DNA of 64,000 bases. Source: an uncultured Alteromonadaceae bacterium. GTDB lineage: Bacteria; Pseudomonadota; Gammaproteobacteria; Enterobacterales; Alteromonadaceae. Made by a program: the position numbers and the translations under genes. The stretch lies in contig CAJXMO010000010.1 in NCBI GenBank assembly GCA_913056495.1, forward strand, positions 97,261 to 161,260. Direction: 5' to 3'. Below are positions 27,377 through 38,149 of the stretch, piece after piece. Under the pieces are notes generated by a model that worked only from the letters and a program-made list of their open reading frames with translations, searched no databases and was not told the DNA's origin. Positions within the stretch are counted from its first letter, which is position 1. Every line of letters begins with the position of its first letter.

Positions 27377-28015
27377 ATGGCTATTGGTTTAGTCGGACGT
27401 AAAGTCGGTATGACTCGCATCTTCACTGAAGATGGCGCTTCTGTACCTGTTACGGTTATCGAAGTTGAAGCCAACCGTGTCACTCAGGTTAAAACTGTCG
27501 AAACTGACGGTTACCGTGCACTTCAGGTTACCACCGGTACTAAAAAAGCAAATCGCGTAAACAAGCCATCAGCTGGCCACTTTGCTAAAGCAAACGTAGA
27601 AGCTGGTCGTGGTTTATGGGAATTCGCTTTAGGTGATAACGAAGGCGAGGGCATTGAAGTTGGTGCTGAAATCAAAGTTGATATCTTAACTGATGTTAAC
27701 AAAGTAGATGTTACTGGTACATCTAAAGGTAAAGGTTTCGCTGGCGCAATCAAACGTTGGAACTTTTCTCGTCAAGACGAGACGCATGGTAACTCACTAT
27801 CTCACCGTGCACCGGGTTCAATTGGTCAAAACCAATCACCTGGTAAAGTTTTCAAAGGTAAGAAAATGGCTGGCCACTTAGGTGCTGAGCGTGTAACGAC
27901 TCAAAACTTAGAAGTGGTTCGTATTGATGCTGAGCGTAACTTAGTATTAGTTAAAGGTGCTATCCCAGGCGCTACTAATAGTGACGTTATCGTTAAACCG
28001 GCTGTTAAAGCCTAG
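27377..28015 (+). CDS. rplC: 50S ribosomal protein L3
   Basis: The 212-residue L3 reaches the peptidyl transferase centre and starts 23S assembly. [13 protein letters not shown] opens the protein, and the [20 protein letters not shown] loop contains the glutamine that PrmB methylates in E. coli. AAGAGG precedes the ATG. It lies 30 bases after rpsJ. Confidence 0.99.
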   Translation: MAIGLVGRKVGMTRIFTEDGASVPVTVIEVEANRVTQVKTVETDGYRALQVTTGTKKANRVNKPSAGHFAKANVEAGRGLWEFALGDNEGEGIEVGAEIKVDILTDVNKVDVTGTSKGKGFAGAIKRWNFSRQDETHGNSLSHRAPGSIGQNQSPGKVFKGKKMAGHLGAERVTTQNLEVVRIDAERNLVLVKGAIPGATNSDVIVKPAVKA

Positions 28016-28032
28016 GTCAAAGGAGACAGATG

Positions 28033-28638
28033 ATGGAATTAGCATTAAAAGACGCATCTGGCGCGCTTACAGTTTCTGAAGCGACCTTTGGACTTGAGTT
28101 TAACGAATCACTCGTTCACCAAGTTGTTGTTGCTTATGCAGCAGCGTCGCGTCAAGGTACACGTAAGCAAAAGTCTCGTGCAGAAGTTACAGCAACGACT
28201 GCTAAACCTTTCCGTCAGAAAGGTACAGGCCGAGCTCGTGCTGGTACTGTAAAAAGCCCAATTTGGCGTTCAGGTGGTGTGACTTTCGCAGCTCGCCCAC
28301 AAGATCATAGCCAAAAAGTGAATCGTAAAATGTATCGCGGCGCAATCCGTAGCATTTTATCTGAATTGATCCGTCAAGATCGTTTAGTTGTTGTTGAGCA
28401 GTTCTCTGTTGAAACACCAAAAACTAAAGCGCTTGCGGCTAAGTTAAACGAATTAGAATTAAAAGACGTTCTAATCGTTACTGAAGAGATTGAAGAGAAT
28501 TTATTCTTAGCGGCTCGTAACTTAGTTAAAGTAGACGTTCGTGACACTCAAGGTATCGATCCAGTTAGCTTAATTGGTTTTGACAAAGTTTTAATCACTG
28601 CTGGCGCAGTTAAGAAACTTGAGGAGGCGTTAGCATGA
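28033..28638 (+). CDS. rplD: 50S ribosomal protein L4
   Basis: L4 lines the exit tunnel and, in E. coli, represses the S10 operon by binding its leader. Two adjacent ATGs exist (28030 and 28033). The second is seven bases from AGGAG and gives [12 protein letters not shown], matching the family, so I use it (201 residues). The [20 protein letters not shown] loop is the tunnel-constriction extension. Its end overlaps rplW by four bases. Confidence 0.98.
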   Translation: MELALKDASGALTVSEATFGLEFNESLVHQVVVAYAAASRQGTRKQKSRAEVTATTAKPFRQKGTGRARAGTVKSPIWRSGGVTFAARPQDHSQKVNRKMYRGAIRSILSELIRQDRLVVVEQFSVETPKTKALAAKLNELELKDVLIVTEEIEENLFLAARNLVKVDVRDTQGIDPVSLIGFDKVLITAGAVKKLEEALA

Positions 28639-28940
28639 TCAGCCAAGAACGTTGTCTAAAAGTTATTTTAGGTCCTCACATCTCTGAAAAAGCAACAGTA
28701 ACTGCTGAAAACCAAAATACAATTGTATTTAAGGTTGTGAATGATGCAACTAAAGCAGAAATCAAAGCAGCTGTTGAGTTACTTTTTGAAGACGTGAAAG
28801 TTAAAAGCGTTCGCACTTTAAACGTGAAAGGTAAAACTAAGCGTTTTGGTGCTCGTTTCGGTCGCCGCAGTGACTGGAAAAAAGCGTATGTCACGTTAGC
28901 CGAAGGCAGTGAATTAGATTTCATTGGCGGCGCTGAGTAA
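28635..28940 (+). CDS. rplW: 50S ribosomal protein L23
   Basis: The 101-residue L23 sits at the tunnel exit, where trigger factor and SRP dock. The motif [10 protein letters not shown] and the C-terminal [18 protein letters not shown] are typical. The start overlaps rplD by ATGA, implying coupled translation. Confidence 0.98.
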   Translation: MISQERCLKVILGPHISEKATVTAENQNTIVFKVVNDATKAEIKAAVELLFEDVKVKSVRTLNVKGKTKRFGARFGRRSDWKKAYVTLAEGSELDFIGGAE

Positions 28941-28956
28941 TAGGAGGATATGAATC

Positions 28957-29781
28957 ATGGCTATAGTTAAGTGTAAGCCTACATCTCCGGGTCGTCGCCA
29001 TTTAGTTAAAGTGGTTAACCCTGAGTTGCACAAAGGTGCACCATATGCTCCTTTGCTTGAAAAGAACTCTAAGTCTGGTGGCCGTAACAACAATGGACGT
29101 ATTACTGTACGTCACGTTGGTGGTGGTCACAAGCAGCACTATCGTGTTATCGATTTTAAACGCAACAAAGACGGTATTCCGGCTAAAGTTGAGCGTTTAG
29201 AATACGATCCAAACCGTAGTGCAAATATTGCATTAGTATTATACGCAGATGGTGAGCGTCGTTATATTCTTGCACCTAAAGGTGTAAGTGCCGGTGATGC
29301 AATCGCTTCAGGTGTTGATGCACCTATCAAAGCGGGTAATGCTTTACCTATGCGTAACATCCCTGTTGGTTCAACTGTTCACGCAGTAGAATTAAAGCCT
29401 GGTAAAGGTGCTCAAATCGCACGTTCTGCTGGTGCTTATGCTCAAATCGTTGCTCGTGAAGGTACTTATGTAACTTTACGTTTACGCTCTGGTGAGATGC
29501 GTAAAGTATTAGCGGATTGCCGTGCAACTGTTGGTGAAGTAGGTAATGCTGAGCATATGCTTCGTCAATTAGGTAAAGCAGGTGCTTCGCGTTGGCGCGG
29601 TGTGCGACCTACTGTTCGTGGTGTTGCAATGAACCCGGTTGATCACCCACATGGTGGTGGTGAAGGTCGTACTTCTGGCGGTCGTCATCCTGTATCTCCT
29701 TGGGGTACACCAACTAAAGGTTACAAAACGCGTAAAAATAAGAGTACTGATAAATATATCGTACGTCGTCGTTCTAAATAA
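28957..29781 (+). CDS. rplB: 50S ribosomal protein L2
   Basis: The 274-residue L2 is needed for subunit joining and peptidyl transfer. The family C-terminus [17 protein letters not shown] includes the conserved His of the peptidyl transferase region, and the N-terminal [13 protein letters not shown] is as expected. A GGAGGA ribosome binding site precedes it. Confidence 0.99.
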   Translation: MAIVKCKPTSPGRRHLVKVVNPELHKGAPYAPLLEKNSKSGGRNNNGRITVRHVGGGHKQHYRVIDFKRNKDGIPAKVERLEYDPNRSANIALVLYADGERRYILAPKGVSAGDAIASGVDAPIKAGNALPMRNIPVGSTVHAVELKPGKGAQIARSAGAYAQIVAREGTYVTLRLRSGEMRKVLADCRATVGEVGNAEHMLRQLGKAGASRWRGVRPTVRGVAMNPVDHPHGGGEGRTSGGRHPVSPWGTPTKGYKTRKNKSTDKYIVRRRSK

Positions 29782-29789
29782 TTTTGTGA

Positions 29790-30077
<288 letters not shown>

Positions 30078-30087
30078 GGGGTAAATG

Positions 30088-30432
30088 ATGGAAGTTTTAG
30101 CTAAACACAAATTTGCCCGCCTTTCTCCACAGAAAGGTCGCTTGGTCGCTGACCAAGTGCGTGGTTTACCAGTTGCACAGGCTTTAGACATCTTGACTTT
30201 CAGCTCTAAAAAAGGTGCTGATTTAATCAAGAAGGTATTAATGTCTGCTATCGCTAACGCGGAACACAATGAAGGTGCTGATATTGACGAATTATTCGTT
30301 GGTAAAATCTTTGTTGATGAAGGTCCGGTTATGAAACGCATTCGCCCTCGTGCGAAAGGCCGTGCTGACCGTATCATCAAGCGCACCAGCCACATCTCTG
30401 TGGTTGTTTCAGATAGCAAGGAGAAGAAGTAA
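30088..30432 (+). CDS. rplV: 50S ribosomal protein L22
   Basis: L22 lines the exit tunnel with its beta-hairpin and is a macrolide-resistance locus. Two adjacent ATGs exist; the second (30088) is six bases from AAGGGG and gives [16 protein letters not shown], matching the family (114 residues). The hairpin-tip region [19 protein letters not shown] is intact. It overlaps rpsC by one base. Confidence 0.98.
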   Translation: MEVLAKHKFARLSPQKGRLVADQVRGLPVAQALDILTFSSKKGADLIKKVLMSAIANAEHNEGADIDELFVGKIFVDEGPVMKRIRPRAKGRADRIIKRTSHISVVVSDSKEKK

Positions 30433-31148
30433 TGGGTCAGAAAGTTCATCCTACCGGTATTCGCCTTGGTATCACTAAACCATGGAGCGCTACCTGGTAT
30501 GCAGATTCTAACGAATTCGCTTCTACCTTAAGCAGTGACTTACAAGTACGTAAGTACTTAACAGCTGAGCTTAAAAAAGCTTCAGTATCACGTATCGTGA
30601 TTGAGCGTCCTGCTAAAAGCATCCGTGTAACGATTCATACGGCTCGCCCGGGTATCGTTATCGGTAAAAAAGGTGAAGACGTAGAAAAATTACGCCTAAA
30701 AGTAGCTCAGTTAGCAGGTGTACCAGCACAAATTAACATCAGTGAAGTTCGTAAACCAGAACTTGACGCTCAGTTAGTTGGTGAAGGTATCGCTGGCCAG
30801 TTAGAGCGCCGTGTTATGTTCCGTCGTGCTATGAAGCGTGCGGTACAAAATGCAATGCGTTTAGGTGCTAAAGGTATTAAAGTTGAAGTAAGTGGTCGTT
30901 TAGGCGGCGCTGAAATCGCTCGTTCTGAGTGGTATCGTGAAGGTCGTGTTCCATTGCACACATTACGTGCGGATATCGATTATGCTACCGCTGAAGCTTT
31001 AACTACTTACGGTATCATTGGTATTAAAGTTTGGATCTTTAAAGGTGAAGTTTTAGGTGGTTTACCACTAACTAACCAAGTTGAAGAACCAAAGAAAAAC
31101 GACCGTAAACCTAAGGGTAAAGGTCGTAAGCCGCAAGGAGACCGATAA
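30432..31148 (+). CDS. rpsC: 30S ribosomal protein S3
   Basis: The 238-residue S3 contributes to the mRNA entry tunnel and helicase activity of the 30S subunit. It has a KH domain with [16 protein letters not shown] and a C-terminal domain with [19 protein letters not shown], then a basic Lys/Arg-rich tail. It overlaps both neighbours by one base. Confidence 0.99.
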   Translation: MGQKVHPTGIRLGITKPWSATWYADSNEFASTLSSDLQVRKYLTAELKKASVSRIVIERPAKSIRVTIHTARPGIVIGKKGEDVEKLRLKVAQLAGVPAQINISEVRKPELDAQLVGEGIAGQLERRVMFRRAMKRAVQNAMRLGAKGIKVEVSGRLGGAEIARSEWYREGRVPLHTLRADIDYATAEALTTYGIIGIKVWIFKGEVLGGLPLTNQVEEPKKNDRKPKGKGRKPQGDR

Positions 31149-31561
31149 TGTTACAGCCAAAAAGAACTAAGTTTCGCAAGCAGTTTAAATTGCGTAACCG
31201 CGGTAACGCTACGACTGGTAACAAAGTAAGTTTCGGTACTTACGGTTTAAAAGCAACTGAACGTGGTCGTATGACTGCGCGTCAAATTGAAGCAGCTCGT
31301 CGTGCTATGACTCGTCATGTTAAGCGTCAAGGTAAAATCTGGATCCGTGTGTTCCCAGACAAGCCAATTACTAAAAAGCCGCTTGAAGTACGTATGGGTA
31401 AAGGTAAAGGTAGTGTTGAATATTGGGTTTGCCAAATTCAGCCGGGTCGCGTTTTATATGAAATGGAAGGTGTTCCAGAAGCGCTTGCTCGTGAAGCTTT
31501 TGCTTTAGCTGCTGCTAAGTTACCATTTAAAACAACCTTTGTAACTCGAACGGTGATGTAA
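31148..31561 (+). CDS. rplP: 50S ribosomal protein L16
   Basis: The 137-residue L16 lies near the A site of the 50S subunit. [14 protein letters not shown] opens it, and [15 protein letters not shown] holds the conserved loop. The arginine in the family's hydroxylation motif ([10 protein letters not shown]) is present. One-base overlaps with rpsC and rpmC show coupling. Confidence 0.99.
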   Translation: MLQPKRTKFRKQFKLRNRGNATTGNKVSFGTYGLKATERGRMTARQIEAARRAMTRHVKRQGKIWIRVFPDKPITKKPLEVRMGKGKGSVEYWVCQIQPGRVLYEMEGVPEALAREAFALAAAKLPFKTTFVTRTVM

Positions 31562-31752
31562 TGAACGCGAACGAATTAAAAGAGAAATCAGTTGAAGAAT
31601 TGAAAGCTGAACTTTTAGAATTGTTACGTGAGCAATTTAACTTACGTATGCAAAAATCAACAGGTCAACTTTCACAAACTCATTTACTGAAGCAAGTTCG
31701 TCGCAATATTGCACGTGTAAAAACTGTGTTAAATAGCAAGGCAGGTGCGTAA
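31561..31752 (+). CDS. rpmC: 50S ribosomal protein L29
   Basis: The 63-residue L29 is a two-helix protein near the tunnel exit, next to L23. The core [16 protein letters not shown] and [12 protein letters not shown] match the family. It overlaps rplP and rpsQ by one base each. Confidence 0.98.
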   Translation: MNANELKEKSVEELKAELLELLREQFNLRMQKSTGQLSQTHLLKQVRRNIARVKTVLNSKAGA

Positions 31753-32003
31753 TGAGCGAAGCAACTATTCGTACACTTCAAGGGCGTGTAATTAGCGACA
31801 AGATGGATAAATCAATTGTTGTTGCAATTGAGCGTTTCGTAAAACATCCAATTTACGGAAAGTTCATCCGTCGTACAACTAAGATCCACGCTCACGATGA
31901 GAACAATTCTTGCAGCCAGGGCGATATCGTAAGCATTCGCGAATGTAGACCATTATCTAAGAAAAAATCTTGGACTTTGGTTGAAATCGTAGAAAAAGCT
32001 TAA
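31752..32003 (+). CDS. rpsQ: 30S ribosomal protein S17
   Basis: The 83-residue S17 is a primary 16S rRNA binder with an OB fold. [18 protein letters not shown] and [15 protein letters not shown] are present. It is the last gene of the S10 operon and is followed by a terminator-like hairpin. Confidence 0.98.
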   Translation: MSEATIRTLQGRVISDKMDKSIVVAIERFVKHPIYGKFIRRTTKIHAHDENNSCSQGDIVSIRECRPLSKKKSWTLVEIVEKA

Positions 32004-32029
32004 TTTATTGATTCTAGCTGAAAATTTGA

Positions 32030-32069
32030 AAAATGGCTGGGTTCTTCTGAATCCGGCCATTTTTTTTCT
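32030..32069 (+). terminator. terminator between the S10 and spc operons
   Basis: AAAATGGC pairs with GCCATTTT across an interrupted stem (TGGGTTC with GAATCCG, loop TTCT), followed by eight T. It lies about 27 bases after the rpsQ stop, ahead of a separate promoter for rplN. Confidence 0.8.
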
Positions 32070-32087
32070 ATGAAAATAAAAAAGTTG

Positions 32088-32096
32088 TGGTATAAT
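32088..32096 (+). promoter_or_regulatory. extended -10 promoter of the spc operon
   Basis: TGGTATAAT (32088-32096) is an extended -10 with a perfect TATAAT, 64 bases before rplN. The -35 region is weak. It directly follows the terminator at 32030-32069, so rplN onward forms its own transcription unit. Confidence 0.75.
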
Positions 32097-32159
32097 GCCG
32101 CGCCCTTAGGGCAGCCAGCCCCAAGATGTTGGGTAATTTTTTATTAAGCGGAGCACGAA

Positions 32160-32528
32160 ATGATCCAAATGCAAACAATGCTAAGCGTCGCAGATAACAG
32201 CGGTGCTCGTAGCGTTCAATGTATCAAGGTTCTTGGTGGTTCACACCGCCGCTACGCAGGTATAGGTGACATTATTAAAGTTACTGTTAAGGAATCAAAT
32301 CCTCGCGGTAAAGTTAAGAAAGGTGACGTATACAATGCGGTGGTCGTTCGCACCAGAAAAGGCGTACGTCGTCAGGATGGCTCTTTGATCCGTTTTGATG
32401 GCAATGCAGCTGTGTTATTAAACACTCAGTTAGCGCCAATTGGTACTCGTATCTTTGGCCCTGTAACACGTGAATTAAGAACTGAAAAGTTCATGAAGAT
32501 CGTGTCATTGGCACCAGAAGTTTTATAA
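32160..32528 (+). CDS. rplN: 50S ribosomal protein L14
   Basis: The 122-residue L14 lies at the subunit interface and is the docking site of the silencing factor Rsf[18 protein letters not shown] and the Arg-rich [17 protein letters not shown] match. It is the first gene of the spc operon. Confidence 0.99.
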   Translation: MIQMQTMLSVADNSGARSVQCIKVLGGSHRRYAGIGDIIKVTVKESNPRGKVKKGDVYNAVVVRTRKGVRRQDGSLIRFDGNAAVLLNTQLAPIGTRIFGPVTRELRTEKFMKIVSLAPEVL

Positions 32529-32538
32529 GGAGCTGAAC

Positions 32539-32853
32539 ATGGCAGCTAAGATTCGTAGTAATGATGAAGTTATAGTTATTGCAGGTAAAGACAAAGGTAA
32601 AATCGGTAAGGTTACCAAAGTCTTAACTGCTGATAACAAAGTAATTGTTGAAGGCGTAAATGTCGTTAAGAAAGCTGTTAAGCCTAACCCTCAAACGGGT
32701 GAGCAAGGCGGTCTTCAAGACAAAGAAATGCCTCTCGACGTATCTAATGTAGCGATCTACAACTCGGCAACGAGCAAAGCAGATCGTGTAGGTTTTCGTT
32801 CAGAAGACGGTAAGAAAGTTCGTTTCTTTAAGTCTAACAACGAATTAATCTAA
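32539..32853 (+). CDS. rplX: 50S ribosomal protein L24
   Basis: The 104-residue L24 is an assembly initiator at the tunnel exit. Its KOW motif reads [15 protein letters not shown] near residue 10. AAGGAG precedes the ATG. Confidence 0.98.
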   Translation: MAAKIRSNDEVIVIAGKDKGKIGKVTKVLTADNKVIVEGVNVVKKAVKPNPQTGEQGGLQDKEMPLDVSNVAIYNSATSKADRVGFRSEDGKKVRFFKSNNELI

Positions 32854-32873
32854 TTTTGTTTGGAGTATAAACG

Positions 32874-33410
32874 ATGGCGAAACTGCATGATTTTTATAAA
32901 GATACAGTTGTTGCTGAATTGACCAAACAGTTCGGTTACAAAAGTATCATGCAAGTCCCTCGGGTAGAAAAAATCACACTTAATATGGGTGTGGGTGAGG
33001 CTCTTGCAGACAAGAAAGCACTTGAGAACGCAGTTGCTGATATGACAGCTATCTCAGGTCAAAAACCAGTTGTTTGTAATGCTAAAAAATCTGTAGCAGG
33101 CTTTAAAGTCCGCGAAGGCTATCCAATTGGTTGTAAAGTAACTCTACGTGGCGAGCGTATGTGGGAATTCTTAGAACGTTTGATTTCCATTTCTATCCCA
33201 CGTATCCGTGACTTCCGTGGTTTAAGTTCTAAACTAGACGGCCGCGGTAATTATAGCATGGGTGTACGCGAGCAAATTATCTTCCCAGAAATCGACTTTG
33301 ATAAAGTTGATAAAGTACGTGGTATGGATATAACCATCACTACTACGGCTAGTTCTGACGAGGAAGGTCGTGCGTTGCTGGCTGCTTTTAACTTCCCGTT
33401 TAAGAAATAG
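32874..33410 (+). CDS. rplE: 50S ribosomal protein L5
   Basis: The 178-residue L5 binds 5S rRNA and contacts the P-site tRNA. The family blocks [33 protein letters not shown] and [10 protein letters not shown] are seen. The first 17 bases of the gene equal my recollection of E. coli rplE, where S8 binds to repress the spc operon. Confidence 0.98.
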   Translation: MAKLHDFYKDTVVAELTKQFGYKSIMQVPRVEKITLNMGVGEALADKKALENAVADMTAISGQKPVVCNAKKSVAGFKVREGYPIGCKVTLRGERMWEFLERLISISIPRIRDFRGLSSKLDGRGNYSMGVREQIIFPEIDFDKVDKVRGMDITITTTASSDEEGRALLAAFNFPFKK

Positions 33411-33420
33411 GTGTAGAGTT

Positions 33421-33726
33421 ATGGCTAAACAATCAATGAAAGCGCGTGAAGCTAAGCGTGCAAAATTAGTAGCGAAATATTCAGACAAGCGTATCGCATT
33501 GAAAAATGTTATCAGTGACGTAAACACTTCTGAAGAAGAGCGTTGGGCAGCAGTTTTACAACTGCAAACGCTTCCACGCGATTCAAGTCGCTCACGTCAA
33601 CGTAACCGTTGTAACGTGACTGGTCGTCCGCATGGTTATTTACGTAAGTTCGGTTTAAGCCGAATCAAATTACGTGAAGCTTGCATGCGTGGTGAAATCC
33701 CTGGACTAAGAAAAGCAAGCTGGTAA
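33421..33726 (+). CDS. rpsN: 30S ribosomal protein S14 (zinc-independent form)
   Basis: The start is the ATG at 33421 ([16 protein letters not shown]); an in-frame extension would overlap rplE and is unlikely. The 101 residues are the long form without the four zinc cysteines: only C61 and C88 occur. [19 protein letters not shown] and the C-terminus GLRKASW are typical. Confidence 0.98.
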   Translation: MAKQSMKAREAKRAKLVAKYSDKRIALKNVISDVNTSEEERWAAVLQLQTLPRDSSRSRQRNRCNVTGRPHGYLRKFGLSRIKLREACMRGEIPGLRKASW

Positions 33727-33752
33727 GCGGCTACAGACTGGAGTAACGAATT

Positions 33753-34145
33753 ATGAGCATGCAAGATCCAATCGCGGATATGTTCACCCGCATTCGTAAT
33801 GGTCAAGCAGCGAATAAAGTAGCTGTGACTATGCCTTCATCAAAACTAAAAGTGGCTATCGCTGAAGTTTTGAAAGCTGAAGGTTTTATCGAAAATTATG
33901 CTGTTGCTGGTGATGTTAAAAAAGAACTTGAAGTCACATTAAAATATTTTAATGGTGAGAAAGTTATCGAGTCTATTTCTCGAGTAAGTCGTCCAGGTCT
34001 TCGTATTTATAAGAAGGCAGGTGACTTACCTAAAGTAATGGGCGGTTTAGGGGTAGCTATCGTATCTACTTCTAAAGGTTTGATGTCAGATCGTGCTGCG
34101 CGTAAAGCGGGCATGGGTGGCGAAGTCATCGGTTACGTAGCGTAA
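33753..34145 (+). CDS. rpsH: 30S ribosomal protein S8
   Basis: The 130-residue S8 binds 16S helix 21 and, in E. coli, represses spc translation at rpl[17 protein letters not shown] and the C-terminal [21 protein letters not shown] are present. Confidence 0.99.
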   Translation: MSMQDPIADMFTRIRNGQAANKVAVTMPSSKLKVAIAEVLKAEGFIENYAVAGDVKKELEVTLKYFNGEKVIESISRVSRPGLRIYKKAGDLPKVMGGLGVAIVSTSKGLMSDRAARKAGMGGEVIGYVA

Positions 34146-34156
34146 GGAGAAATAAT

Positions 34157-34690
34157 ATGTCTCGAGTAGGTAAATCTCCTATCGCTATCCCTGCAGGCGT
34201 TGAAGTAAAAATTGCAGGTCAGGACATCACAGTTAAAGGTGCTAAAGGTGAATTATCTATTAGCATCAACCAAGCTGTTGAAGTTGTAAACGAAGACAAT
34301 GTATTACGCACTTTACCACGTGATGGTTTCGACGATGCGCAAGCGCAAAGTGGTACTGCTCGTGCACTGTTAAACAACTTAGTTGTTGGTGTAAGCCAAG
34401 GTTTTGAGCGCAAATTGCAATTAATCGGTGTTGGTTACCGTGCAGCTGCAAAAGGTAATACATTAAACTTAACTTTAGGTTTTTCTCATCCGGTTGACTT
34501 TGAAGTGCCAGCAGGTATTCAAATTGAAACCCCTAGCCAAACTGAAGTTTTGGTTAAAGGTGCTGACAAGCAGTTGGTTGGTCAAGTAGCAGCGAAAATC
34601 CGCGCTTATCGTCCACCTGAGCCTTATAAAGGTAAAGGTATCCGATACGCTGATGAAACTGTACTTCGTAAAGAAGCTAAGAAAAAGTAA
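34157..34690 (+). CDS. rplF: 50S ribosomal protein L6
   Basis: The 177-residue L6 has two repeated alpha-beta domains and lies near the sarcin-ricin loop. [17 protein letters not shown] and the C-terminal [14 protein letters not shown] match. AAGGAG precedes the ATG. Confidence 0.99.
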   Translation: MSRVGKSPIAIPAGVEVKIAGQDITVKGAKGELSISINQAVEVVNEDNVLRTLPRDGFDDAQAQSGTARALLNNLVVGVSQGFERKLQLIGVGYRAAAKGNTLNLTLGFSHPVDFEVPAGIQIETPSQTEVLVKGADKQLVGQVAAKIRAYRPPEPYKGKGIRYADETVLRKEAKKK

Positions 34691-34699
34691 GGTAATACG

Positions 34700-35053
34700 A
34701 TGGATAAAAAAGCATCTCGTCTTCGTCGCGCTACCCGCGCACGTGCGAAAATTAAAGAGTTGGGTGCAAACAGACTGGTCGTTCACCGTACACCACGCCA
34801 CATCTATGCGCAAGTTATTGCGTCTAACGGTGGTGAGGTTCTGGCTTCTGCATCAACTGTAGAAAAGACTATTCGTGAAAGCATCAAATACACTGGTAAC
34901 GTTGACGCTGCTAAAGCTGTTGGTAAAGCAATTGCTGAAGCTGCTTTAGAAAAAGGCATCAAATCAGTAGCGTTCGATCGTAGCGGTTTCCAATATCACG
35001 GTCGTGTTCAAGCATTAGCTGACGCTGCTCGTGAAGCTGGACTTCAATTCTAG
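34700..35053 (+). CDS. rplR: 50S ribosomal protein L18
   Basis: The 117-residue L18 binds 5S rRNA with L5. [18 protein letters not shown] has the usual basic N-terminus, and [23 protein letters not shown] closes the family signature. Confidence 0.99.
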   Translation: MDKKASRLRRATRARAKIKELGANRLVVHRTPRHIYAQVIASNGGEVLASASTVEKTIRESIKYTGNVDAAKAVGKAIAEAALEKGIKSVAFDRSGFQYHGRVQALADAAREAGLQF

Positions 35054-35062
35054 GGGTAGATA

Positions 35063-35569
35063 ATGGCTAATAACGCAGAAGTTAAAAATAACCCAGAGTT
35101 GGCAGAAAAACTCATTGCGGTTAACCGTGTATCTAAAGTAGTTAAAGGTGGTCGTATCTTCAGCTTCACAGCATTGACTGTAGTTGGTGATGGTAACGGT
35201 CGCGTTGGCTTTGGTTACGGTAAAGCACGTGAAGTTCCTGCAGCTATTCAAAAAGCTATGGAACAAGCACGTCGCAGCATGGTTACTGTTGACTTAAAAG
35301 GTGACACATTGCAGCATCCTATTAAAGGCCGTCATTCAGGTTCAAAAGTTTATATGCAACCTGCATCTGAAGGTACTGGTATCATCGCTGGTGGTGCAAT
35401 GCGTGCGGTTTTAGAAGTAGCAGGCGTACATAACGTACTTTCAAAATGCTACGGCTCAACCAATCCGATTAACGTTGTTCGCGCAACAATCAACGCATTA
35501 AGCGGTATGAAGTCTCCGGCTTCAGTTGCTGCTAAGCGTGGTTTGAGCGTAGACGAAATTTTGGGGTAA
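35063..35569 (+). CDS. rpsE: 30S ribosomal protein S5
   Basis: The 168-residue S5 lies at the mRNA entry and affects fidelity. [19 protein letters not shown] and [15 protein letters not shown] form the N-terminal domain; the C-terminal domain contains [15 protein letters not shown]. The spectinomycin loop region (KGGRIFSF) is unaltered by eye. Confidence 0.99.
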   Translation: MANNAEVKNNPELAEKLIAVNRVSKVVKGGRIFSFTALTVVGDGNGRVGFGYGKAREVPAAIQKAMEQARRSMVTVDLKGDTLQHPIKGRHSGSKVYMQPASEGTGIIAGGAMRAVLEVAGVHNVLSKCYGSTNPINVVRATINALSGMKSPASVAAKRGLSVDEILG

Positions 35570-35575
35570 ACAATT

Positions 35576-35758
35576 ATGGCTGGTAAAACTGTAAAAGTGA
35601 CTCAGGTCAAAAGTTCTATCGGACGTTTACCTAAACATAAAGCAACGTTACGCGGTTTAGGTTTACGTAAAATTAATCATACTGTTGAGTTGGAAGATAC
35701 GCCAGCGGTACGTGGTATGATTAACCGAGTAAACTACATGATTAAAGTGGAGGGGTAA
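35576..35758 (+). CDS. rpmD: 50S ribosomal protein L30
   Basis: The 60-residue L30 is complete. [23 protein letters not shown] matches the family over its first half (Ser-Ile-Gly-Arg core). It lies six bases after rpsE. Confidence 0.98.
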   Translation: MAGKTVKVTQVKSSIGRLPKHKATLRGLGLRKINHTVELEDTPAVRGMINRVNYMIKVEG

Positions 35759-35762
35759 TAAT

Positions 35763-36197
35763 ATGTATTTAAATACTCTTAGTCCTGCTCCAGGTTCAAA
35801 ACCAACTGCTAAGCGCGTCGGTCGTGGTATTGGTTCTGGCTTAGGTAAAACAGGTGGTCGAGGCCATAAAGGTCAAAAATCACGTTCTGGTGGTTCTGTA
35901 AAACCAGGTTTTGAAGGTGGTCAAATGCCACTTCAACGCCGTTTGCCTAAGTTCGGTTTCACTTCTCGTAAATCTTTAGTTTCAGATCAAGTCACATTGA
36001 ATGAAATCGCTAAAGTGGAAGGTGATATCGTTGAACTAGCTACGCTAAAAGCAGCTGGCTTGGTTAAAAAGCATATTCAGGCAGTGAAAATCGTAAAATC
36101 AGGCGATGTATCTCGCGCGTTAACTGTTAAAGGTTTAGGCGTAACTAAAGGTGCTCGCGAAGCTATCGAAGCTGCTGGTGGTAAAATCGAGGAATAA
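35763..36197 (+). CDS. rplO: 50S ribosomal protein L15
   Basis: The 144-residue L15 is a late 50S assembly protein. Its Gly/Arg-rich N-terminal extension includes [20 protein letters not shown], followed by [17 protein letters not shown] lies before the ATG. Confidence 0.99.
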   Translation: MYLNTLSPAPGSKPTAKRVGRGIGSGLGKTGGRGHKGQKSRSGGSVKPGFEGGQMPLQRRLPKFGFTSRKSLVSDQVTLNEIAKVEGDIVELATLKAAGLVKKHIQAVKIVKSGDVSRALTVKGLGVTKGAREAIEAAGGKIEE

Positions 36198-36204
36198 TTA
36201 ATCC

Positions 36205-37533
36205 ATGGCTAAACCAGGACTGGAATTCAACAGCACGCAAGGTGGACTTGGCGAACTGAAACGCAGATTATTGTTCTTGTTAGGAGCAATTGTTATCTTC
36301 CGTGCCGGTTCACATGTGCCTATCCCGGGGATTGACCCTGAGGTACTTGCGCAGTTGTTTGAGCAACAAAAAGACACCGTGTTAGCAATGTTTAACATGT
36401 TCTCGGGTGGTGCACTTGAGCGCGCATCTGTATTAGCGTTAGGTATTATGCCTTACATTACTGCATCAATTATTATGCAGTTGATGACTCACATTCATCC
36501 AACTTTTCAAGAGTTGAAGAAAGAAGGTGAGAGCGGGCGTAAGAAAATAACTCAGTACACACGCTACGGCACACTCTTGTTAGCAATTGCCCAGTCTACG
36601 ACTATAGCCAACAGCCTGCCCAATATGGTACCAGGCTTAGTGATTAATCCTGGATTTACTTTCTACTTCACCGCTGTAGTGAGTTTAGTCACAGGGACAA
36701 TGTTCCTGATGTGGCTTGGTGAACAGATAACTGAGCGCGGTATTGGTAATGGTATCTCAATGATCATCTTTGCCGGTATCGTAGCTGGTTTACCGAGTGC
36801 GATTGGTCAGACTGCTGAGCAAGCGCGCCAAGGTGAGCTTCCGTTAATCCTATTATTGATTATCGGTATTATTGTCTGTGCCGTCACTTATTTTGTGGTT
36901 TTTGTTGAGCGTGGTCAGCGTCGAATCGTTGTTAACTATGCAAAACGTCAACAAGGACGCAAAGTGTATGCAGCGCAGAGCACGCATTTGCCACTAAAAG
37001 TAAATATGGCTGGTGTAATTCCACCAATTTTTGCTTCTAGTCTTATGCTGTTTCCGGGTACAATAGCGACTTGGTTTGGCCAAAGTGATAATGCGTTTGC
37101 TGATGTAATCGCGCAAATAGCCGTTGTGCTATCACCAGGACAACCTTTGTACATGATATTGTACGCAATAACGATTGTTTTCTTCTGCTTCTTCTATACA
37201 GCATTAGTATTCAATCCTCGTGAAACAGCAGACAACTTGAAAAAATCAGGTGCATTCATCCCAGGTATCCGCCCGGGTGAACAAACCTCACGTTATATCG
37301 ATAAAGTCATGACCCGCTTAACTTTAGCCGGCGCTTTATATATAACCTTTGTGTGTTTGGTACCTGAGTTTATGATGGCAGCATGGAACGTTCAGTTCTA
37401 CTTTGGCGGTACGTCATTATTGATTATCGTTGTTGTTATTATGGACTTCATGGCGCAAGTGCAAACTCATTTGATGTCAAGTCAGTATGAGTCTGTTCTG
37501 AAGAAGGCTAATTTAAAGGGTTATGGCCGATAG
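36205..37533 (+). CDS. secY: preprotein translocase subunit SecY
   Basis: SecY is the channel of the general secretion machinery in the inner membrane. The 442 residues show ten hydrophobic segments. [13 protein letters not shown] forms the first periplasmic region with the plug, [14 protein letters not shown] lies in a cytosolic loop, and the [20 protein letters not shown] segment forms the ribosome-contacting C5 loop region. It is between rplO and rpmJ in the spc operon, its normal place. Confidence 0.99.
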   Translation: MAKPGLEFNSTQGGLGELKRRLLFLLGAIVIFRAGSHVPIPGIDPEVLAQLFEQQKDTVLAMFNMFSGGALERASVLALGIMPYITASIIMQLMTHIHPTFQELKKEGESGRKKITQYTRYGTLLLAIAQSTTIANSLPNMVPGLVINPGFTFYFTAVVSLVTGTMFLMWLGEQITERGIGNGISMIIFAGIVAGLPSAIGQTAEQARQGELPLILLLIIGIIVCAVTYFVVFVERGQRRIVVNYAKRQQGRKVYAAQSTHLPLKVNMAGVIPPIFASSLMLFPGTIATWFGQSDNAFADVIAQIAVVLSPGQPLYMILYAITIVFFCFFYTALVFNPRETADNLKKSGAFIPGIRPGEQTSRYIDKVMTRLTLAGALYITFVCLVPEFMMAAWNVQFYFGGTSLLIIVVVIMDFMAQVQTHLMSSQYESVLKKANLKGYGR

Positions 37534-37559
37534 GCTGTAACGGTTAACGGAGTCGGAAA

Positions 37560-37676
37560 ATGAAAGTTCGTGCATCTGTTAAAACCATTTGCCGTAATTG
37601 CAAAATTATTAAGCGAAATGGTGTTGTGCGCGTGATCTGTTCTACAGATCCTAAGCATAAACAACGCCAAGGTTAA
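37560..37676 (+). CDS. rpmJ: 50S ribosomal protein L36 (zinc-binding form)
   Basis: A 38-residue gene reading [14 protein letters not shown] at the start and ending PKHKQRQG. The zinc ligands C11, C14, C27 and H33 are all present, so this is the zinc-containing paralogue. It starts 26 bases after secY and ends the spc operon before a small terminator. Confidence 0.97.
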   Translation: MKVRASVKTICRNCKIIKRNGVVRVICSTDPKHKQRQG

Positions 37677-37685
37677 TATTATTTT

Positions 37686-37704
37686 AGACGAATATCGTCT
37701 TTTT
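37686..37704 (+). terminator. terminator between spc and alpha operons
   Basis: AGACGA (37686-37691) pairs with TCGTCT (37695-37700) over a three-base loop and is followed by a run of T. It lies ten bases after the rpmJ stop. The short stem suggests partial termination. Confidence 0.65.
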
Positions 37705-37707
37705 ATT

Positions 37708-37780
37708 TGAAATCTAGTCTCGGCTTGAGTATCCTTACGGGCTTTTCGGTCGAGACTAATAATTTGGAGTGCATATAATG
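37708..37780 (+). promoter_or_regulatory. alpha operon leader, S4-binding pseudoknot
   Basis: AGTCTCG (37716-37722) pairs with CGAGACT (37751-37757), enclosing GAGTATCCTTACGGGCTTTT (37727-37746), nearly the conserved core of the E. coli alpha operon ribosome-binding-site pseudoknot. In E. coli, S4 binds this structure and stalls translation of rpsM and the genes after it. The TTTGGAG ribosome binding site lies just downstream, so the same control is expected here. Confidence 0.88.
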
Positions 37781-38134
37781 GCCCGTATTGCTGGCATTAA
37801 CATTCCTCTACACAAGCACACAGTAATTGGCTTAACGTCAATTTACGGTGTAGGTAAAACCAGAGCTCAAGCCATTTGTGCTGCAGCTGGTATTGCTGAA
37901 GACACCAAGATCAAAGATCTTGATGAAGCTCAGCTTGACTTGCTTCGTGAAGAGGTAGGTAAGTTCACTGTAGAGGGTGACTTACGTCGTGAAATTTCAA
38001 TGAATATCAAGCGTTTAATGGACCTTGGTTGTAATCGTGGTTTACGCCATCGTCGTAGCTTGCCTATTCGTGGGCAAAGAACGAAGACTAACGCGCGCAC
38101 GCGTAAAGGTCCTCGTAAGCCGATTAAGAAGTAA
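37778..38134 (+). CDS. rpsM: 30S ribosomal protein S13
   Basis: I use ATG 37778 (118 residues, [14 protein letters not shown]), correctly placed from TTTGGAG; an in-frame codon at 37769 lies inside the regulatory structure. S13 bridges the 30S head and the 50S subunit. The C-terminal [27 protein letters not shown] tail contacts P-site tRNA. Confidence 0.98.
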   Translation: MARIAGINIPLHKHTVIGLTSIYGVGKTRAQAICAAAGIAEDTKIKDLDEAQLDLLREEVGKFTVEGDLRREISMNIKRLMDLGCNRGLRHRRSLPIRGQRTKTNARTRKGPRKPIKK

Positions 38135-38149
38135 GCAGGAGAGTGAATA

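Noticed and set aside
28030..28033. First ATG as the rplD start
   Set aside because: It is only four bases from the ribosome binding site, while the second ATG has normal spacing and gives the conserved MEL start.
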